Shown: one piece after another, positions 8,600 through 16,854 of the stretch
Position numbering within the stretch: position 1 is the first letter of the stretch
How the letters are laid out: each line of letters begins with the position of its first letter
Assembly (NCBI GenBank): GCA_038869735.1
Contig: JAWCQO010000003.1
Coordinates: 91,706-128,117 of the forward strand
Length of the DNA stretch: 36,412 nucleotides
DNA from: Candidatus Anstonellales archaeon
Lineage (GTDB): Archaea; Micrarchaeota; Micrarchaeia; Anstonellales; CG1-02-47-40
Reading direction: 5' to 3'
Position numbers and translations under genes: made by a program
Notes under the pieces: generated by a model
The model's input: the letters and a program-made list of their open reading frames with translations, nothing else
Told to the model about the DNA's origin: nothing
The model's database searches: none

Positions 8600-9391
8600 A
8601 TGAACGTTCCGCTCTATAATACCAATGGAGAAAAAGTAAGTGAGGTAGAACTTCCACCTATTTTCGGCGTTCCAGTGAAGTTTGAGCTTATAAAAAGGGC
8701 AGTTATTGCAGAACAAACTCAGAGATTACAGCCAAAATCTCCCTATAGGTTTGCAGGTATGGAAACCTCTGCCAAATATAGGGGAAGGAAAGATTCCTAT
8801 GGCTCTCTTAAAAATAGGGGCCAGGCAATGCTCCCAAGAGAGGTCCTTCCAAAAGGCAGATGGGGAAAAGTTAGGCGGATTCCATCATCAGTAAAGGGAA
8901 GGCGAGCACATCCTCCAAAAGTAGAGAAAATAATTCACGAAAAGATAAACAAGAAAGAGAGAAGGGCAGCACTAATTTCAGCTCTTGCAGCGACTGCAAA
9001 CCCTTCACTCGTACTAAAAAGAGGCCATAAAATAAACGATTCAACTCCACTTCCAATTGTTGTTGATGACAACTTTGAGGCACTTTCAAAGACAAAGGAT
9101 GTCTTGAAGTTTTTGAGTAAACTCATACCACAGGATATCTTACGCTCAAAGGGAGGAAAGAAAAGAAAAACCGGCGTGAGGAAGAGGTCTTCAAAAGTCG
9201 TGCGCTATCCAAAAAGCGCGCTTATAGTAGCTTCGGAGAATTCAAAAGTTCTTTTGGCCGCAAGAAATCTGCCCGGAATTGATGTGTGTACTCCAAAGAC
9301 ACTCTCAGTTGAACTTCTTGCTCCAGGAACCTATCCGGGAAGACTTACAATCTTTACTCAAAACTCCTTGTCTGAGTTATCAAAATTGTGA
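8600..9391 (+). CDS. rpl4: 50S ribosomal protein L4 (uL4, L4/L1e)
   Basis: The product has 263 residues, the archaeal L4 length. It opens with MNVPLYNTNGEKVSEVELP and has the long internal tunnel loop (near 60-105: KYRGRKDSYGSLKNRGQ ... RRIPSSVKGRRAHPPK). It ends with VCTPKTLSVELLAPG ... GRLTIFTQNSLSEL, the normal archaeal end. It lines the peptide exit tunnel. The ATG directly follows the L3 stop, with the SD inside the end of L3. The stop overlaps the region just before L23. Confidence 0.97.
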   Translation: MNVPLYNTNGEKVSEVELPPIFGVPVKFELIKRAVIAEQTQRLQPKSPYRFAGMETSAKYRGRKDSYGSLKNRGQAMLPREVLPKGRWGKVRRIPSSVKGRRAHPPKVEKIIHEKINKKERRAALISALAATANPSLVLKRGHKINDSTPLPIVVDDNFEALSKTKDVLKFLSKLIPQDILRSKGGKKRKTGVRKRSSKVVRYPKSALIVASENSKVLLAARNLPGIDVCTPKTLSVELLAPGTYPGRLTIFTQNSLSELSKL

Positions 9392-9396
9392 TTTCT

Positions 9397-9648
9397 ATGC
9401 CAGCAATACTATACCCTATAGTGACAGAAAAAGCAATAGCCGCAATAGAGCTTGAAAACAAGCTCGTGTTTATTGTGGACCGCAACGCTTCAAAGAGAGA
9501 AATAAAAAAAGAAGTTGAGGAGAAATATGGAGTGAAAGTAAAAAAACTCAATATTCAAAATACACCAAAAGGAACAAAGAAAGCGTATGTGACTTTACAA
9601 AAAGGCTTTAAGGCAGATGACATTGCAGCAAAGTTAAAAATAGTATGA
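9397..9648 (+). CDS. rpl23: 50S ribosomal protein L23 (uL23)
   Basis: The ATG at 9397 gives 83 residues, a normal archaeal L23. It has the family opening ILYPIVTEKAIAAIELENKLVF and the end VKKLNIQNTPKGTKKAYVTL. An in-frame GTG at 9388 overlapping the L4 stop would add only three residues. The protein sits at the exit of the peptide tunnel and contacts SRP and other nascent-chain factors. Confidence 0.95.
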   Translation: MPAILYPIVTEKAIAAIELENKLVFIVDRNASKREIKKEVEEKYGVKVKKLNIQNTPKGTKKAYVTLQKGFKADDIAAKLKIV

Positions 9649-9674
9649 GGTTTGAGCGTGAGAGTTGAACGAGG

Positions 9675-10421
9675 ATGGGAAAACTTTTAAAACAACAAAG
9701 AAGAGGGAAGGGTTCATTTGCCTATAAAGCCCCTTCGCATCGATACAAGGCTGATATAAAGTACAGAGACTACGATAATATTGAACGAGAATCCTCCATT
9801 TCCGGAGAAGTTATAGAATTTATAGATGATCCCGGACATCAAGCCGTGCTTATGCGCGTGAGACTTGAAAACTCAGAAGAACTAAACTTCATCGCGCCTG
9901 AAGGGATATGTATAGGTGATACTATCACTCTTGGTGCAAAAGGACAGCTTTCTTTGGGTAGCGTAAAACCTCTTTCATCAATCCCAGATGGATTTTACAT
10001 CTATAACGTCGAACTCTCACCCGGTGACGGCGGCAAGATTACTCGAGCTCCAGGCTCATACTCAACTATTGTTTCACGCGAAGGAAATTACGTGCTGGTA
10101 AAGCTTCCTTCAAGAAAGCTTCTAAATCTTCCTGCCCAGTGCAGGGCTCAGATTGGGGTTGTTTGTGGCGGAGGGAGACTTGAAAAACCCCTTCTTAAAG
10201 CAGGAGCCAACTTTTACAAAAAACACGCCCAAAATAGACTCTGGCCAAAAGTTAGAGGAGTAAAACAAAATGCCTATACCCATCCGTTTGGCGGGAAGCA
10301 ACACCATCCAGGAAAACCAACTCTCACTCCTCGGGGAGCGCCTCCCGGAAGGAAGGTTGGGCATCTTGGAGCAAAATCAGTCGGAAGAAAAAAAGCAAAA
10401 GAAAAAGACGAAGCTCAATGA
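9675..10421 (+). CDS. rpl2: 50S ribosomal protein L2 (uL2)
   Basis: The 248-residue protein matches archaeal L2. It opens with MGKLLKQQRRGKGSFAYKAPSHRYK and contains APEGICIGDTITLG near 75-89 and APGSYSTIVSREGNYVLVKLPS near 125-146. The conserved C-terminal peptidyl-transferase loop reads KVRGVKQNAYTHPFGGKQHH near 194-213, including the functionally important His. It ends lysine- and acid-rich. The start has a GAACGAGG purine-rich stretch before it, and S19 follows after 24 nt. Confidence 0.97.
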   Translation: MGKLLKQQRRGKGSFAYKAPSHRYKADIKYRDYDNIERESSISGEVIEFIDDPGHQAVLMRVRLENSEELNFIAPEGICIGDTITLGAKGQLSLGSVKPLSSIPDGFYIYNVELSPGDGGKITRAPGSYSTIVSREGNYVLVKLPSRKLLNLPAQCRAQIGVVCGGGRLEKPLLKAGANFYKKHAQNRLWPKVRGVKQNAYTHPFGGKQHHPGKPTLTPRGAPPGRKVGHLGAKSVGRKKAKEKDEAQ

Positions 10422-10445
10422 CATGCGTGGAGGTAGGAATATAAT

Positions 10446-10850
10446 ATGGTAAGACTCAAAACGTTTCGGGGAAAAACCCAAGAGGAACTTATCAATCTTC
10501 CGTTACAATCTGTACTTAACCTCCTTACTGCAAGGGCAAGAAGAGCTGTAAAAAGGGCTCTTTCTGGTGCAAATCCTAAATTCAGCGCTCTTATAAGAAA
10601 GGTGCGGAAAATAAAGCAGACAAATCCATCCAAAGCAATAAGGACGCACGTTCGCGAGGCAGTTATACTTCCAGAATGGATTGGTCTTACGTTTGCAGTG
10701 CATTCCGGCAAGGAATTCAAACCTGTACAGATTACGCTTGATAAGGTAGGATATCGACTTGGAGACTTCGTTCATACAACGGGAAGAGTTTTGCATTCGG
10801 GTCCAGGAATAGGGGCAACACGCGGTTCAAAGTTTATCCCGCTTAAATGA
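10446..10850 (+). CDS. rps19: 30S ribosomal protein S19 (uS19)
   Basis: The product has 134 residues, typical for archaeal/eukaryotic S15-type uS19. Markers are TFRGKTQEELINLPLQSVLNLLTARARR, the conserved IRTHVREAVILPEWIG near 58-73 and the end LGDFVHTTGRVLHSGPGIGATRGSKF. It binds the head of the small subunit with S13. Spacing to L22 is 9 nt, within the same transcript. Confidence 0.97.
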   Translation: MVRLKTFRGKTQEELINLPLQSVLNLLTARARRAVKRALSGANPKFSALIRKVRKIKQTNPSKAIRTHVREAVILPEWIGLTFAVHSGKEFKPVQITLDKVGYRLGDFVHTTGRVLHSGPGIGATRGSKFIPLK

Positions 10851-10859
10851 AGTGAGAAT

Positions 10860-11396
10860 ATGAAATACTGCCATAAAAAAGTAGAAGGCGAAAGATACGC
10901 ATTTGCTCAGGGAGAAGGCCTGAACGTCTCCTTCAAAGACCTCTCTCAAGTCTGTAAAAACATTTCCGGTAAGACGGTTGAAGAGGCACTTCACTTTTTG
11001 GAGAGGGTAATGAGAGGATTGCAGCCAGTAAGATACTTCTCACATAACAAAAAGTTGGGTCATCGAAAGGAGCTTGGTGGAAAAAAAGGAAGGTATCCTA
11101 TAAAAGCAGCACGTGTAGCTTACAAAATTCTCCAAAACGCACTTGCAAACGCAAATTATCTTCGCTTCTCTAATCCAATAATACACCACATCTGTGCAAA
11201 TAAAGGTGAAATATATCCCCGCCTGCGTTCGAAGGGGAGAGCAGGTAGAAGCGATTACGAAACTGCAAATCTTCAAATAGTCCTTCGCGATTCAGGAGTG
11301 AAAGAGGAAAACAAAACCAATCTTTCAGAACAAAAAACAGAACAAAAAACGGAGGCAGAACAAAAAACAGAACAAAAAACGGAGGCACGAATTTAA
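10860..11396 (+). CDS. rpl22: 50S ribosomal protein L22 (uL22) with duplicated charged tail
   Basis: The archaeal L22 core occupies about residues 1-150: MRGLQPVRYFSHNKKLGHRKELGG near 50, then YPIKAARVAYKILQNALANA and the tunnel hairpin end GRAGRSDYETANLQIVL. The last 25 residues are a Glu/Lys/Gln/Thr tail made by a perfect 30-bp tandem duplication at 11328-11387. The duplication also copies a GGAGG that serves, in its second copy, as the likely SD for S3. The start is ATG 10860, preceded by AGTGAG. Confidence 0.95.
   Translation: MKYCHKKVEGERYAFAQGEGLNVSFKDLSQVCKNISGKTVEEALHFLERVMRGLQPVRYFSHNKKLGHRKELGGKKGRYPIKAARVAYKILQNALANANYLRFSNPIIHHICANKGEIYPRLRSKGRAGRSDYETANLQIVLRDSGVKEENKTNLSEQKTEQKTEAEQKTEQKTEARI
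11328..11387 (+). repeat. Perfect 30-bp tandem duplication at the 3' end of rpl22
   Basis: Positions 11328-11357 and 11358-11387 are identical. Each unit contains two GAACAAAAAAC-type half-units and ends in CGGAGGCA. The unit is a multiple of three and so keeps the L22 frame. Confidence 0.95.
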
Positions 11397-12167
11397 ATGG
11401 AAGCTGAGAAGAAATTTATAGAGGAAGCAATCAATAAATATCAAATCTCAAAGTTCTTGGAAAAAGAGCTTGATAAGGCAGGCTTCTCAAGATTAGAAAT
11501 ACGCCGCACCCCCTTAGTCACGCGCATAGCTGTTGAGGTCACAAACCCAGGTAGAGTGATAGGAAGAAAAGGAAAGACAATAAAGGACTTAACTGATACG
11601 CTTACACGAGATTTTAAGTTGGAAAATCCTCAGATTTCAGTTGTCGAGGTCAAAAATCCATCTCTTGAGCCGCGAATCATCGCAAAAAAGGCCTGCAGAT
11701 ATATAGAAATGGGCAAAAAAGTTCGTGCAATACTCCACTCTCTTCTCCGAGAGATAATGAATGCCGGTGCTCTTGGGGCAGAGATAGTTGCATCTGGAAA
11801 GATAGCTGCCAAAGGCGCAAGAGCAAAGTCTCTCCGAGTGGCAGCTGGCTATATCCCAAAAGCAGGAGAGCCCGTAAAGAGAGTTGATTGGGCTCATGTT
11901 ACAGCTTATCCAAAATCAGGGGCAATAGGTGTCCTTGTAAGAATAGTGCAACCTGGTACTGAGTTCCCTGACAAGAAAGCAGACTCCAAAATAGAACTTC
12001 CAAAAGTCATCTCAGCCGCAGAGGACGTTGAAGCATCAGGTAGCGAGGAAGAGAGCGATGCAGAGAGAATAATTCGCTTAAAGCGGGAAGCTGCAAAGGA
12101 ACAGGCAAAGCTATCAAAGAAAGAGGAGAAACATATTATTGATGAGGACAAAAAAACCAAAGAATAA
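11397..12167 (+). CDS. rps3: 30S ribosomal protein S3 (uS3)
   Basis: The 256-residue product has an N-terminal KH domain (VTNPGRVIGRKGKTIKDLTDTL near 48-69) and the S3 C-terminal domain. The latter includes GALGAEIVASGKIAAKGARAKS near 124 and AGYIPKAGEPVKRVDWA near 150. A Glu/Lys-rich tail of about 50 residues follows. S3 lies at the mRNA entry tunnel. The ATG immediately follows the L22 TAA; the GGAGG at 11381-11385 is the likely SD. Confidence 0.97.
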   Translation: MEAEKKFIEEAINKYQISKFLEKELDKAGFSRLEIRRTPLVTRIAVEVTNPGRVIGRKGKTIKDLTDTLTRDFKLENPQISVVEVKNPSLEPRIIAKKACRYIEMGKKVRAILHSLLREIMNAGALGAEIVASGKIAAKGARAKSLRVAAGYIPKAGEPVKRVDWAHVTAYPKSGAIGVLVRIVQPGTEFPDKKADSKIELPKVISAAEDVEASGSEEESDAERIIRLKREAAKEQAKLSKKEEKHIIDEDKKTKE

Positions 12168-12193
12168 TCAAATAGCAAGAAGAGGAGAGAAAA

Positions 12194-12418
12194 ATGGCAA
12201 TATTAAAAGCAAAAGATGCTCGCCAAATGGACGATGCAACCCTTCTTTCGCGCCTTTCCCAAGTAGAAGAGGAGCTTTTAAGGGAACGAGGACAGGTAAA
12301 GGTTGGAGGAAGAAGTTCAAATCCAGGGAGAATAAAAGAACTTCGCAGAACAAGAGCGAGGATCATTACTATCCTTTATGAGCGTGCTAAACAGAGCCAG
12401 AAGTCAAAAAATAATTGA
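12194..12418 (+). CDS. rpl29: 50S ribosomal protein L29 (uL29)
   Basis: The 74-residue helical protein has the archaeal L29 features DARQMDDATLLSRLSQVEEELLRERGQ and NPGRIKELRRTRARIITI. GAGGAGAG lies just before the ATG as SD. It binds near the tunnel exit next to L23. Gene order S3-L29-aIF1-Rnp1-S17 is the standard archaeal one. Confidence 0.95.
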   Translation: MAILKAKDARQMDDATLLSRLSQVEEELLRERGQVKVGGRSSNPGRIKELRRTRARIITILYERAKQSQKSKNN

Positions 12419-12435
12419 GAGGTGGTTAAAAAAAT

Positions 12436-12750
12436 ATGGCGCTGTGTCCCAAGTGTGGCTTGCCAACTGAAATATGTGCATGCAGTATCCTTGAAAAAGA
12501 AGAAGTTGCTCGCATTCGCATATACTCAACTAAAAAGAGATTCAAGAAACTTGTAACGATAATAGAAGGTTTAGAAAAAAGTAAGATGCACGAAGCTGCA
12601 AAAAAACTAAAAAAAAGCCTTGCATGTGGGGGAACAGAAAAAGAGGGCATGATAATTCTTCAGGGAAATCATGAAGAAAGGGCTGCAGAAATTTTAGAGC
12701 AGATGGGGTATCCAAAAGAAAGCATAAGAAAAGAAGGTTTCAAAGGGTAG
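12436..12750 (+). CDS. Translation initiation factor aIF1 (SUI1 family)
   Basis: The 104-residue protein has an N-terminal CPKCGLPTEICAC putative zinc knuckle and then the SUI1 fold (VARIRIYSTKKRFKKLVTII, KKLKKSLACGGTEKEGMI, LQGNHEERAAEILEQMGYP). The factor monitors start-codon selection on the small subunit. It sits between L29 and Rnp1 as in many archaea, with GAGGTGG as SD (12418-12424). Confidence 0.95.
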   Translation: MALCPKCGLPTEICACSILEKEEVARIRIYSTKKRFKKLVTIIEGLEKSKMHEAAKKLKKSLACGGTEKEGMIILQGNHEERAAEILEQMGYPKESIRKEGFKG

Positions 12751-12761
12751 TGGTGCACGAG

Positions 12762-13028
12762 ATGATAACTCCAAAAAATATTTCAATGCATGAACTCATC
12801 GGTCTTCGGGTAGAGGCAGAAGGCAAAGCATTCGGTTATATCTCAGGAGTTGTTGTAGATGAGACAAAAAATACCTTTGTAATAAGCTCCCAGAAAGGTG
12901 AGAAGCGCATACCCAAACGTGGAGCGACATTCACATTTATTGTCGGCAGGAGAAAAATGACACTTGATGGACAAAAAATTGCTTTTCGGCCTCATGAAAG
13001 GCCAAAGAAGCTTTATGGAAAAATTTAA
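12762..13028 (+). CDS. rnp1: Ribonuclease P protein component 1 (Rpp29/Pop4 homologue)
   Basis: The ATG at 12762 gives 88 residues. ISMHELIGLRVEAEGKAFGYISGVVVDETKNTFVI is typical of the Sm-like barrel of archaeal Rpp29, followed by KRIPKRGATFTF and ending in RPHERPKKLYGK. It is a protein subunit of RNase P, which makes tRNA 5' ends. In-frame GTG codons at 12750 and 12753 are alternative starts overlapping the aIF1 stop. Its place inside the ribosomal operon is normal for archaea. Confidence 0.93.
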   Translation: MITPKNISMHELIGLRVEAEGKAFGYISGVVVDETKNTFVISSQKGEKRIPKRGATFTFIVGRRKMTLDGQKIAFRPHERPKKLYGKI

Positions 13029-13052
13029 ATCAGGAAAGCAGAGGTCAGGAAA

Positions 13053-13355
13053 ATGGTATCAAAAAAGCCAATATCAATACGCGGTCATACCGTAGTGGGA
13101 CAGGTGGTTTCAGACAAGATGAAGAAAACGGTCATTGTAAAGAGGAACCTCGTTAAGTATATCCCAAAATATATGCGTTATGTGCGCTCAACTTCACGAA
13201 TTCCTGCCCATAACCCCGAGCATATAAATGCAAAACTGGGAGATATCGTAAGGATAGGTCAGTGTAGGAAAATTTCAAAAACAAAGGCTTGGGTAGTTAT
13301 GGAAGTTCTATCAACAAAGCAACAGGGAAGAGTTGAAAAAAAACTTAGAGAATAG
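13053..13355 (+). CDS. rps17: 30S ribosomal protein S17 (uS17)
   Basis: The 100-residue product has the OB-fold signature HTVVGQVVSDKMKKTVIVKRNLVKYIPKYMRYVRS and then IPAHNPEHINAKLGDIVRIGQCRKISKTKAWVV, the S17/S11e pattern. GAGGTCAGG precedes the ATG. It binds 16S rRNA helices of the small-subunit body. Confidence 0.96.
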   Translation: MVSKKPISIRGHTVVGQVVSDKMKKTVIVKRNLVKYIPKYMRYVRSTSRIPAHNPEHINAKLGDIVRIGQCRKISKTKAWVVMEVLSTKQQGRVEKKLRE

Positions 13356-13364
13356 TGAGCTAAT

Positions 13365-13763
13365 ATGCGCGGTATTGCTTCAAAGGTAACGAAGGGCCTA
13401 ACCATCTCTTCTATTGTTCAGTGCAACGACAATTCGGGAGCAAAGGTTGTGATGATCATTGGGGCAAAGGGCTACAAAGGAAAGTGGGCAATGTATCCTA
13501 AGGTTGGAATTGGCGACGTTGTGACGGTGGCAGTCAAAAAGGGGACTCCGGAAATGAAAAAAAAGGTTCTAAAAGCAGTGGTAGTTAGGCAGAAGATGCC
13601 ATTTAGAAGGCCCAATGGAATGCGTGTGTTCTTTGAGGATAACGCAGTAGTTATAATAGATGATCAGGGACTTCCAGTAGGAACAGAAATAAAAGGGGCA
13701 ATAGCTAGGGAAGTAGCTGAGCGGTTTCCAAAAGTTGCAGCAATTGCAGCTGCAGTTGTTTAG
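13365..13763 (+). CDS. rpl14: 50S ribosomal protein L14 (uL14)
   Basis: The 132-residue protein carries VQCNDNSGAKVVMII near 18, VGIGDVVTVAVKKGTPEMKKKVLKAVVVRQ near 44-73, FRRPNGMRVFFEDNAVVIIDD near 78 and GAIAREVAERFPKVAAIA near the end, the standard uL14 order. It takes part in the intersubunit face and is a docking site for anti-association factors. Confidence 0.97.
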   Translation: MRGIASKVTKGLTISSIVQCNDNSGAKVVMIIGAKGYKGKWAMYPKVGIGDVVTVAVKKGTPEMKKKVLKAVVVRQKMPFRRPNGMRVFFEDNAVVIIDDQGLPVGTEIKGAIAREVAERFPKVAAIAAAVV

Positions 13764-13781
13764 GTGTTGGGGCTGAGTTTT

Positions 13782-14135
13782 ATGGGCAGCACACGAGCAA
13801 GAAAATCACGAAAAGCAATGTTGAATGCCCCACTACATAAAAAAAGGGCGCTTTTGCATGCAGGTTTGTCAGAAGATCTTGCAAAAAAACTTGGCACGCG
13901 CAGAAGAACAATCCCTGTTCGTAAGGGAGATACGATTAAAATTCTTTCAGGTTCCAGAGCAGATACAGTCGGCAAAGTCATCTCAGTAGATGTAAAAAAT
14001 ACTGCAGTCTATGTGGAAGGTATAACCAAAAAAAATTCTCGAGGGATTGAAAAACTAGTTCCGCTTCATCCTTCATCTCTCCAGATAATAGATGGGGATT
14101 TTTCAGGATGGAGAAAGAAGATAATTGAGCGATAA
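13782..14135 (+). CDS. rpl24: 50S ribosomal protein L24 (uL24)
   Basis: The ATG at 13782 gives 117 residues. The start is close to archaeal L24 (ARKSRKAMLNAPLHKKRALLHA), followed by the KOW motif VRKGDTIKILSGSRADTVGKVISVDVK and YVEGITKKNSRGIEKLVPLHPS. A GTG at 13764 directly after the L14 stop is in frame but would add a non-family peptide. It is an assembly initiator protein of the large subunit. Confidence 0.95.
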   Translation: MGSTRARKSRKAMLNAPLHKKRALLHAGLSEDLAKKLGTRRRTIPVRKGDTIKILSGSRADTVGKVISVDVKNTAVYVEGITKKNSRGIEKLVPLHPSSLQIIDGDFSGWRKKIIER

Positions 14136-14147
14136 AGGTTGATAACT

Positions 14148-14843
14148 ATGGGAATTAAGCACTATGTTAGAATTACCGCCCCTTCAAATATTCCTGTCAA
14201 GATGCGAAAAAGTGCAAAGTGGCTATGCGCACCAAGACCTGGACCTCACAAAAAAAGCCAGTCCGTTTCAGCTCTTGTTCTCCTTCGCGACTTTTTAGGA
14301 GTGGCATCTACTTCTAAAGAGGCAGAATTTCTCATTTCGCGCGGGCGGCTTGAAGTAGATGGAAAGAAGATATCGGATAAAAAATTTCCAATTGGATTGA
14401 TGGATATCATTCACCTACCGCTTGAAGATAAATACTATATCGTCACAATAAAATCCGGAAAGCTATCAGTCCAACCGCTACCAGCCGAGCTTGCTTCCAA
14501 AAAATATTGCAAAATAGTAAAGAAATATACTATTAAAGGTGGACAATTGAAAGCGACAACACACGATGGAAGGTCAATAACAGCTGACAAAGATACAAAA
14601 GTTGGAGACACAGCAGTGTTAGAGATCCCATCTGGCAAAGTTGTTGCTCTTCTAAAAAGGAAAGAGGGTGCCCGTTGCCTTATTACTGCAGGAAAACATG
14701 CAGGCCTAGTAGGCAAAATGGGAAAAATAATCGAGAGAAAAGGCTCAATGGGCTCAGAAGCAGAAATATCTTATGGTAATGGGTCATTCATTACCGTTCT
14801 TGATTACGTTTTTATAATAGACGAAAATTATAGGGCTGAGTGA
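14148..14843 (+). CDS. rps4e: 30S ribosomal protein S4e (eS4)
   Basis: The 231-residue archaeal/eukaryotic-specific protein starts MGIKHYVRITAP and has an S4-like RNA-binding domain (LLRDFLGVASTSKEAEFLISRGRLEVDGKKISD near 45-80). A central beta-barrel and a C-terminal KOW domain (RCLITAGKHAGLVGKMGKIIERKGS) follow. The ATG at 14148 is preferred over the TTG at 14139. GGTTGAT precedes it. Confidence 0.96.
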   Translation: MGIKHYVRITAPSNIPVKMRKSAKWLCAPRPGPHKKSQSVSALVLLRDFLGVASTSKEAEFLISRGRLEVDGKKISDKKFPIGLMDIIHLPLEDKYYIVTIKSGKLSVQPLPAELASKKYCKIVKKYTIKGGQLKATTHDGRSITADKDTKVGDTAVLEIPSGKVVALLKRKEGARCLITAGKHAGLVGKMGKIIERKGSMGSEAEISYGNGSFITVLDYVFIIDENYRAE

Positions 14844-14845
14844 AG

Positions 14846-15364
14846 ATGGACTCCAAAAACCCGATGCAAGAAGTGTGCATAGAAAAAGTTACGCTTAACA
14901 TGGGAGTAGGCTCTAGCGGTGAGCCGCTTCAAAACGCAAAAATTCTTCTGGAGAGGTTATCAGGGAGGAAGGCCATATCTACAAAAGCTCGTACTAGGAA
15001 TCCTACATTCAAAATAAAAAGAGGAGACGAAATAGGGGCAAAAGTTACATTAAGAGGCAAAGAAGCCTATGACTTTCTCAAAAAGGCATTCATAGCAAGA
15101 GGCAACAAACTGTCCTCACGATCAATAGACGGTTTTGGGAACTTTTCTTTTGGAATTCCTGAATATATCGAATTTCCGGGTGCAAAGTACGACCCAAAAA
15201 TAGGAATACTTGGCTTTGAGGTAGCGGTAACAATGAAAAGGCGAGGAGGGGTTAGAATTGCAAGAAGAAAGCGTTGCCGTGCGAAGCTCCCAAAAAGACA
15301 GCATCCCTCCCCCCAGGAAACGACAAATTTCTTACGGCAGAGTTTTGGAGTAAGCATCGAATAA
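14846..15364 (+). CDS. rpl5: 50S ribosomal protein L5 (uL5)
   Basis: The ATG at 14846, two bases after the eS4 stop, gives 172 residues. A GTG at 14840 overlapping the stop is the alternative. [39 protein letters not shown]-like [22 protein letters not shown] and the end [16 protein letters not shown] are the archaeal L5 pattern. It binds 5S rRNA with L18. Confidence 0.96.
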   Translation: MDSKNPMQEVCIEKVTLNMGVGSSGEPLQNAKILLERLSGRKAISTKARTRNPTFKIKRGDEIGAKVTLRGKEAYDFLKKAFIARGNKLSSRSIDGFGNFSFGIPEYIEFPGAKYDPKIGILGFEVAVTMKRRGGVRIARRKRCRAKLPKRQHPSPQETTNFLRQSFGVSIE

Positions 15365-15377
15365 TCCGGTGAGTAAT

Positions 15378-15548
15378 ATGAACGAAAAAAAATCCAGAAG
15401 ACCAAAAGAATACAAACTCAAAGGCAAATATCTTCGCATGTGCCGCTTTTGCAAAACAGCTCGTGGTCTTATACGAAGCTATGGGTTAATGATATGTAGA
15501 CGTTGCTTTAGAGAGGTAGCTGAGCAGATAGGCTTTCGCAAATATTAA
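15378..15548 (+). CDS. rps14: 30S ribosomal protein S14 (uS14), zinc-binding form
   Basis: This short gene encodes 56 residues, the usual archaeal S14/S29e size. It reads from ATG 15378 to TAA 15546-15548 and has the zinc site CRFC-x16-CRRC ([20 protein letters not shown] then RRC). GGTGAGTAAT precedes the ATG as SD. It lies in the standard place between L5 and S8. Confidence 0.97.
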   Translation: MNEKKSRRPKEYKLKGKYLRMCRFCKTARGLIRSYGLMICRRCFREVAEQIGFRKY

Positions 15549-15568
15549 GTTAAATTAAAGGTGATTAT

Positions 15569-15955
15569 GTGGTAAATGATACTCTTGCAGATGCCCTCAA
15601 TACTATAAAAATATCAGACAGAGTGGGACGGAAGGAATGTAGGGTCCTCCCCTCAAAGATGGTAAGGGAAACTCTCAAAATACTTCAGGCTCAACACTAT
15701 ATCGGAGACTTCGAGTTTGAAGACGCAGGGAGAAAAAGCCGCTTCTTGGTAAAACTTCTTGGAAGAATAAACGATTGTGGCGTCATAAAGCCACGCTTTG
15801 CTGTTAAAAAAACACAATGGAGCTTTTGGGAGCAGAGATATATTCCAGGAGAAGGTTTTGGGCTTCTTATAGTCTCAACCCCACAAGGACTGATGACAAA
15901 TATAAGTGCAAAAGAAAAAAATATCGGAGGCAGGCTGATAGCTTACGTATATTAA
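15569..15955 (+). CDS. rps8: 30S ribosomal protein S8 (uS8)
   Basis: The 128-residue product starts at GTG 15569, preceded at normal distance by GGTGAT; an ATG two bases earlier is out of frame and closes at once. VNDTLADALNTIKISDRVGRKECRVLPSKM and the C-terminal GEGFGLLIVSTPQGLMTN are diagnostic. S8 is a primary 16S rRNA binder and in bacteria autoregulates this operon. Confidence 0.96.
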   Translation: MVNDTLADALNTIKISDRVGRKECRVLPSKMVRETLKILQAQHYIGDFEFEDAGRKSRFLVKLLGRINDCGVIKPRFAVKKTQWSFWEQRYIPGEGFGLLIVSTPQGLMTNISAKEKNIGGRLIAYVY

Positions 15956-15974
15956 AGTTTTTTATGTGGTTAAA

Positions 15975-16478
15975 ATGGAAAGAGTGGTTATTAACATTCC
16001 TCAAGAAGTTTCTCCAAGCCTCAATGGAAATACACTTACACTAAGCGGGAAGGTAGGAAGCATCACTAAAACTTTTGATTTTAAGAATCTCAAGATAGTT
16101 CTCGATAAAGGCGCAATCACCGTAGAGTCAGAATCAAGCGCCTTTCTCAACTCTGCAATTGCGCATATAAAAAACATGATAAAGGGGGCGCAAGAAGGGT
16201 ATTTCAAAAAGATGCGTGTAGTCTACTCTCACTTCCCAATTGCTCTAGAAACAAAAGGAGACACGCTCATAATAAAGAACTTCCTTGGAGAAAAAAAACC
16301 TCGGACATGTAAAATAATTGGCCAGACAAAGATAAGCATTTCCGGTAAGGAAGTTATAATCTCCGGGCCTTCAGTAGAGGATGTAGGACAAACGATTGCA
16401 AACATCCGCGCAGCGACAAAGATAAAGAACCGAGACTCCCGTATTTTTCAAGATGGCATCTACCCTGTTAAAGAGTGA
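15975..16478 (+). CDS. rpl6: 50S ribosomal protein L6 (uL6)
   Basis: The ATG at 15975 gives 167 residues; an in-frame GTG lies at 15966. The two-fold L6 repeat is visible: VINIPQEVSPSLNGNTLTLSGKVGSITKTF in the first half, then YSHFPIALETKGDTLIIKNFLGEKKPR and ISGPSVEDVGQTIANI in the second, and an end IFQDGIYPVKE. It lies near the factor-binding region of the large subunit. Confidence 0.95.
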   Translation: MERVVINIPQEVSPSLNGNTLTLSGKVGSITKTFDFKNLKIVLDKGAITVESESSAFLNSAIAHIKNMIKGAQEGYFKKMRVVYSHFPIALETKGDTLIIKNFLGEKKPRTCKIIGQTKISISGKEVIISGPSVEDVGQTIANIRAATKIKNRDSRIFQDGIYPVKE

Positions 16479-16483
16479 TTCTC

Positions 16484-16828
16484 ATGAAAATTATGAAAAA
16501 GAGACAGCATCCAAGATTTAATGTTCCAAACTATGGAAGAAAAGAAAGGAAACGGATAAAATTACGTTGGAGAAAGCCACGAGGACAAGATAATAAAAAA
16601 CGAAGAGGCTACAAAAATATGGGCGCGTCCCCCTCTATTGGATACAAGAACCCATCCTCAGTTCGCGGTCTTCATCCATGCGGAAAAAGGGAAGCTCTTG
16701 TTTTCAATCCAGCCGAACTTGATACCCTACAAAATGTGGCCGTAAGGATAGGCGCAGGGGTAGGAAAAAGAAAGAGAGAGCAGATAAGGCAAAAAGCAAA
16801 GGAAAAGGGGCTTGAGGTACTAAATTAA
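16484..16828 (+). CDS. rpl32e: 50S ribosomal protein L32e (eL32)
   Basis: The 114-residue archaeal/eukaryotic protein contains RQHPRFNVPNYGRKERK, LRWRKPRGQDNKKRRGYK and IGYKNPSSVRGLHPCGKREA, the eL32 core. The ATG at 16484 has GAGTGATT in front. The ATG at 16493 and a GTG at 16475 that overlaps the L6 stop are alternatives. Confidence 0.95.
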   Translation: MKIMKKRQHPRFNVPNYGRKERKRIKLRWRKPRGQDNKKRRGYKNMGASPSIGYKNPSSVRGLHPCGKREALVFNPAELDTLQNVAVRIGAGVGKRKREQIRQKAKEKGLEVLN

Positions 16829-16854
16829 TTTGATTTAACTTGATGGTGTTATTC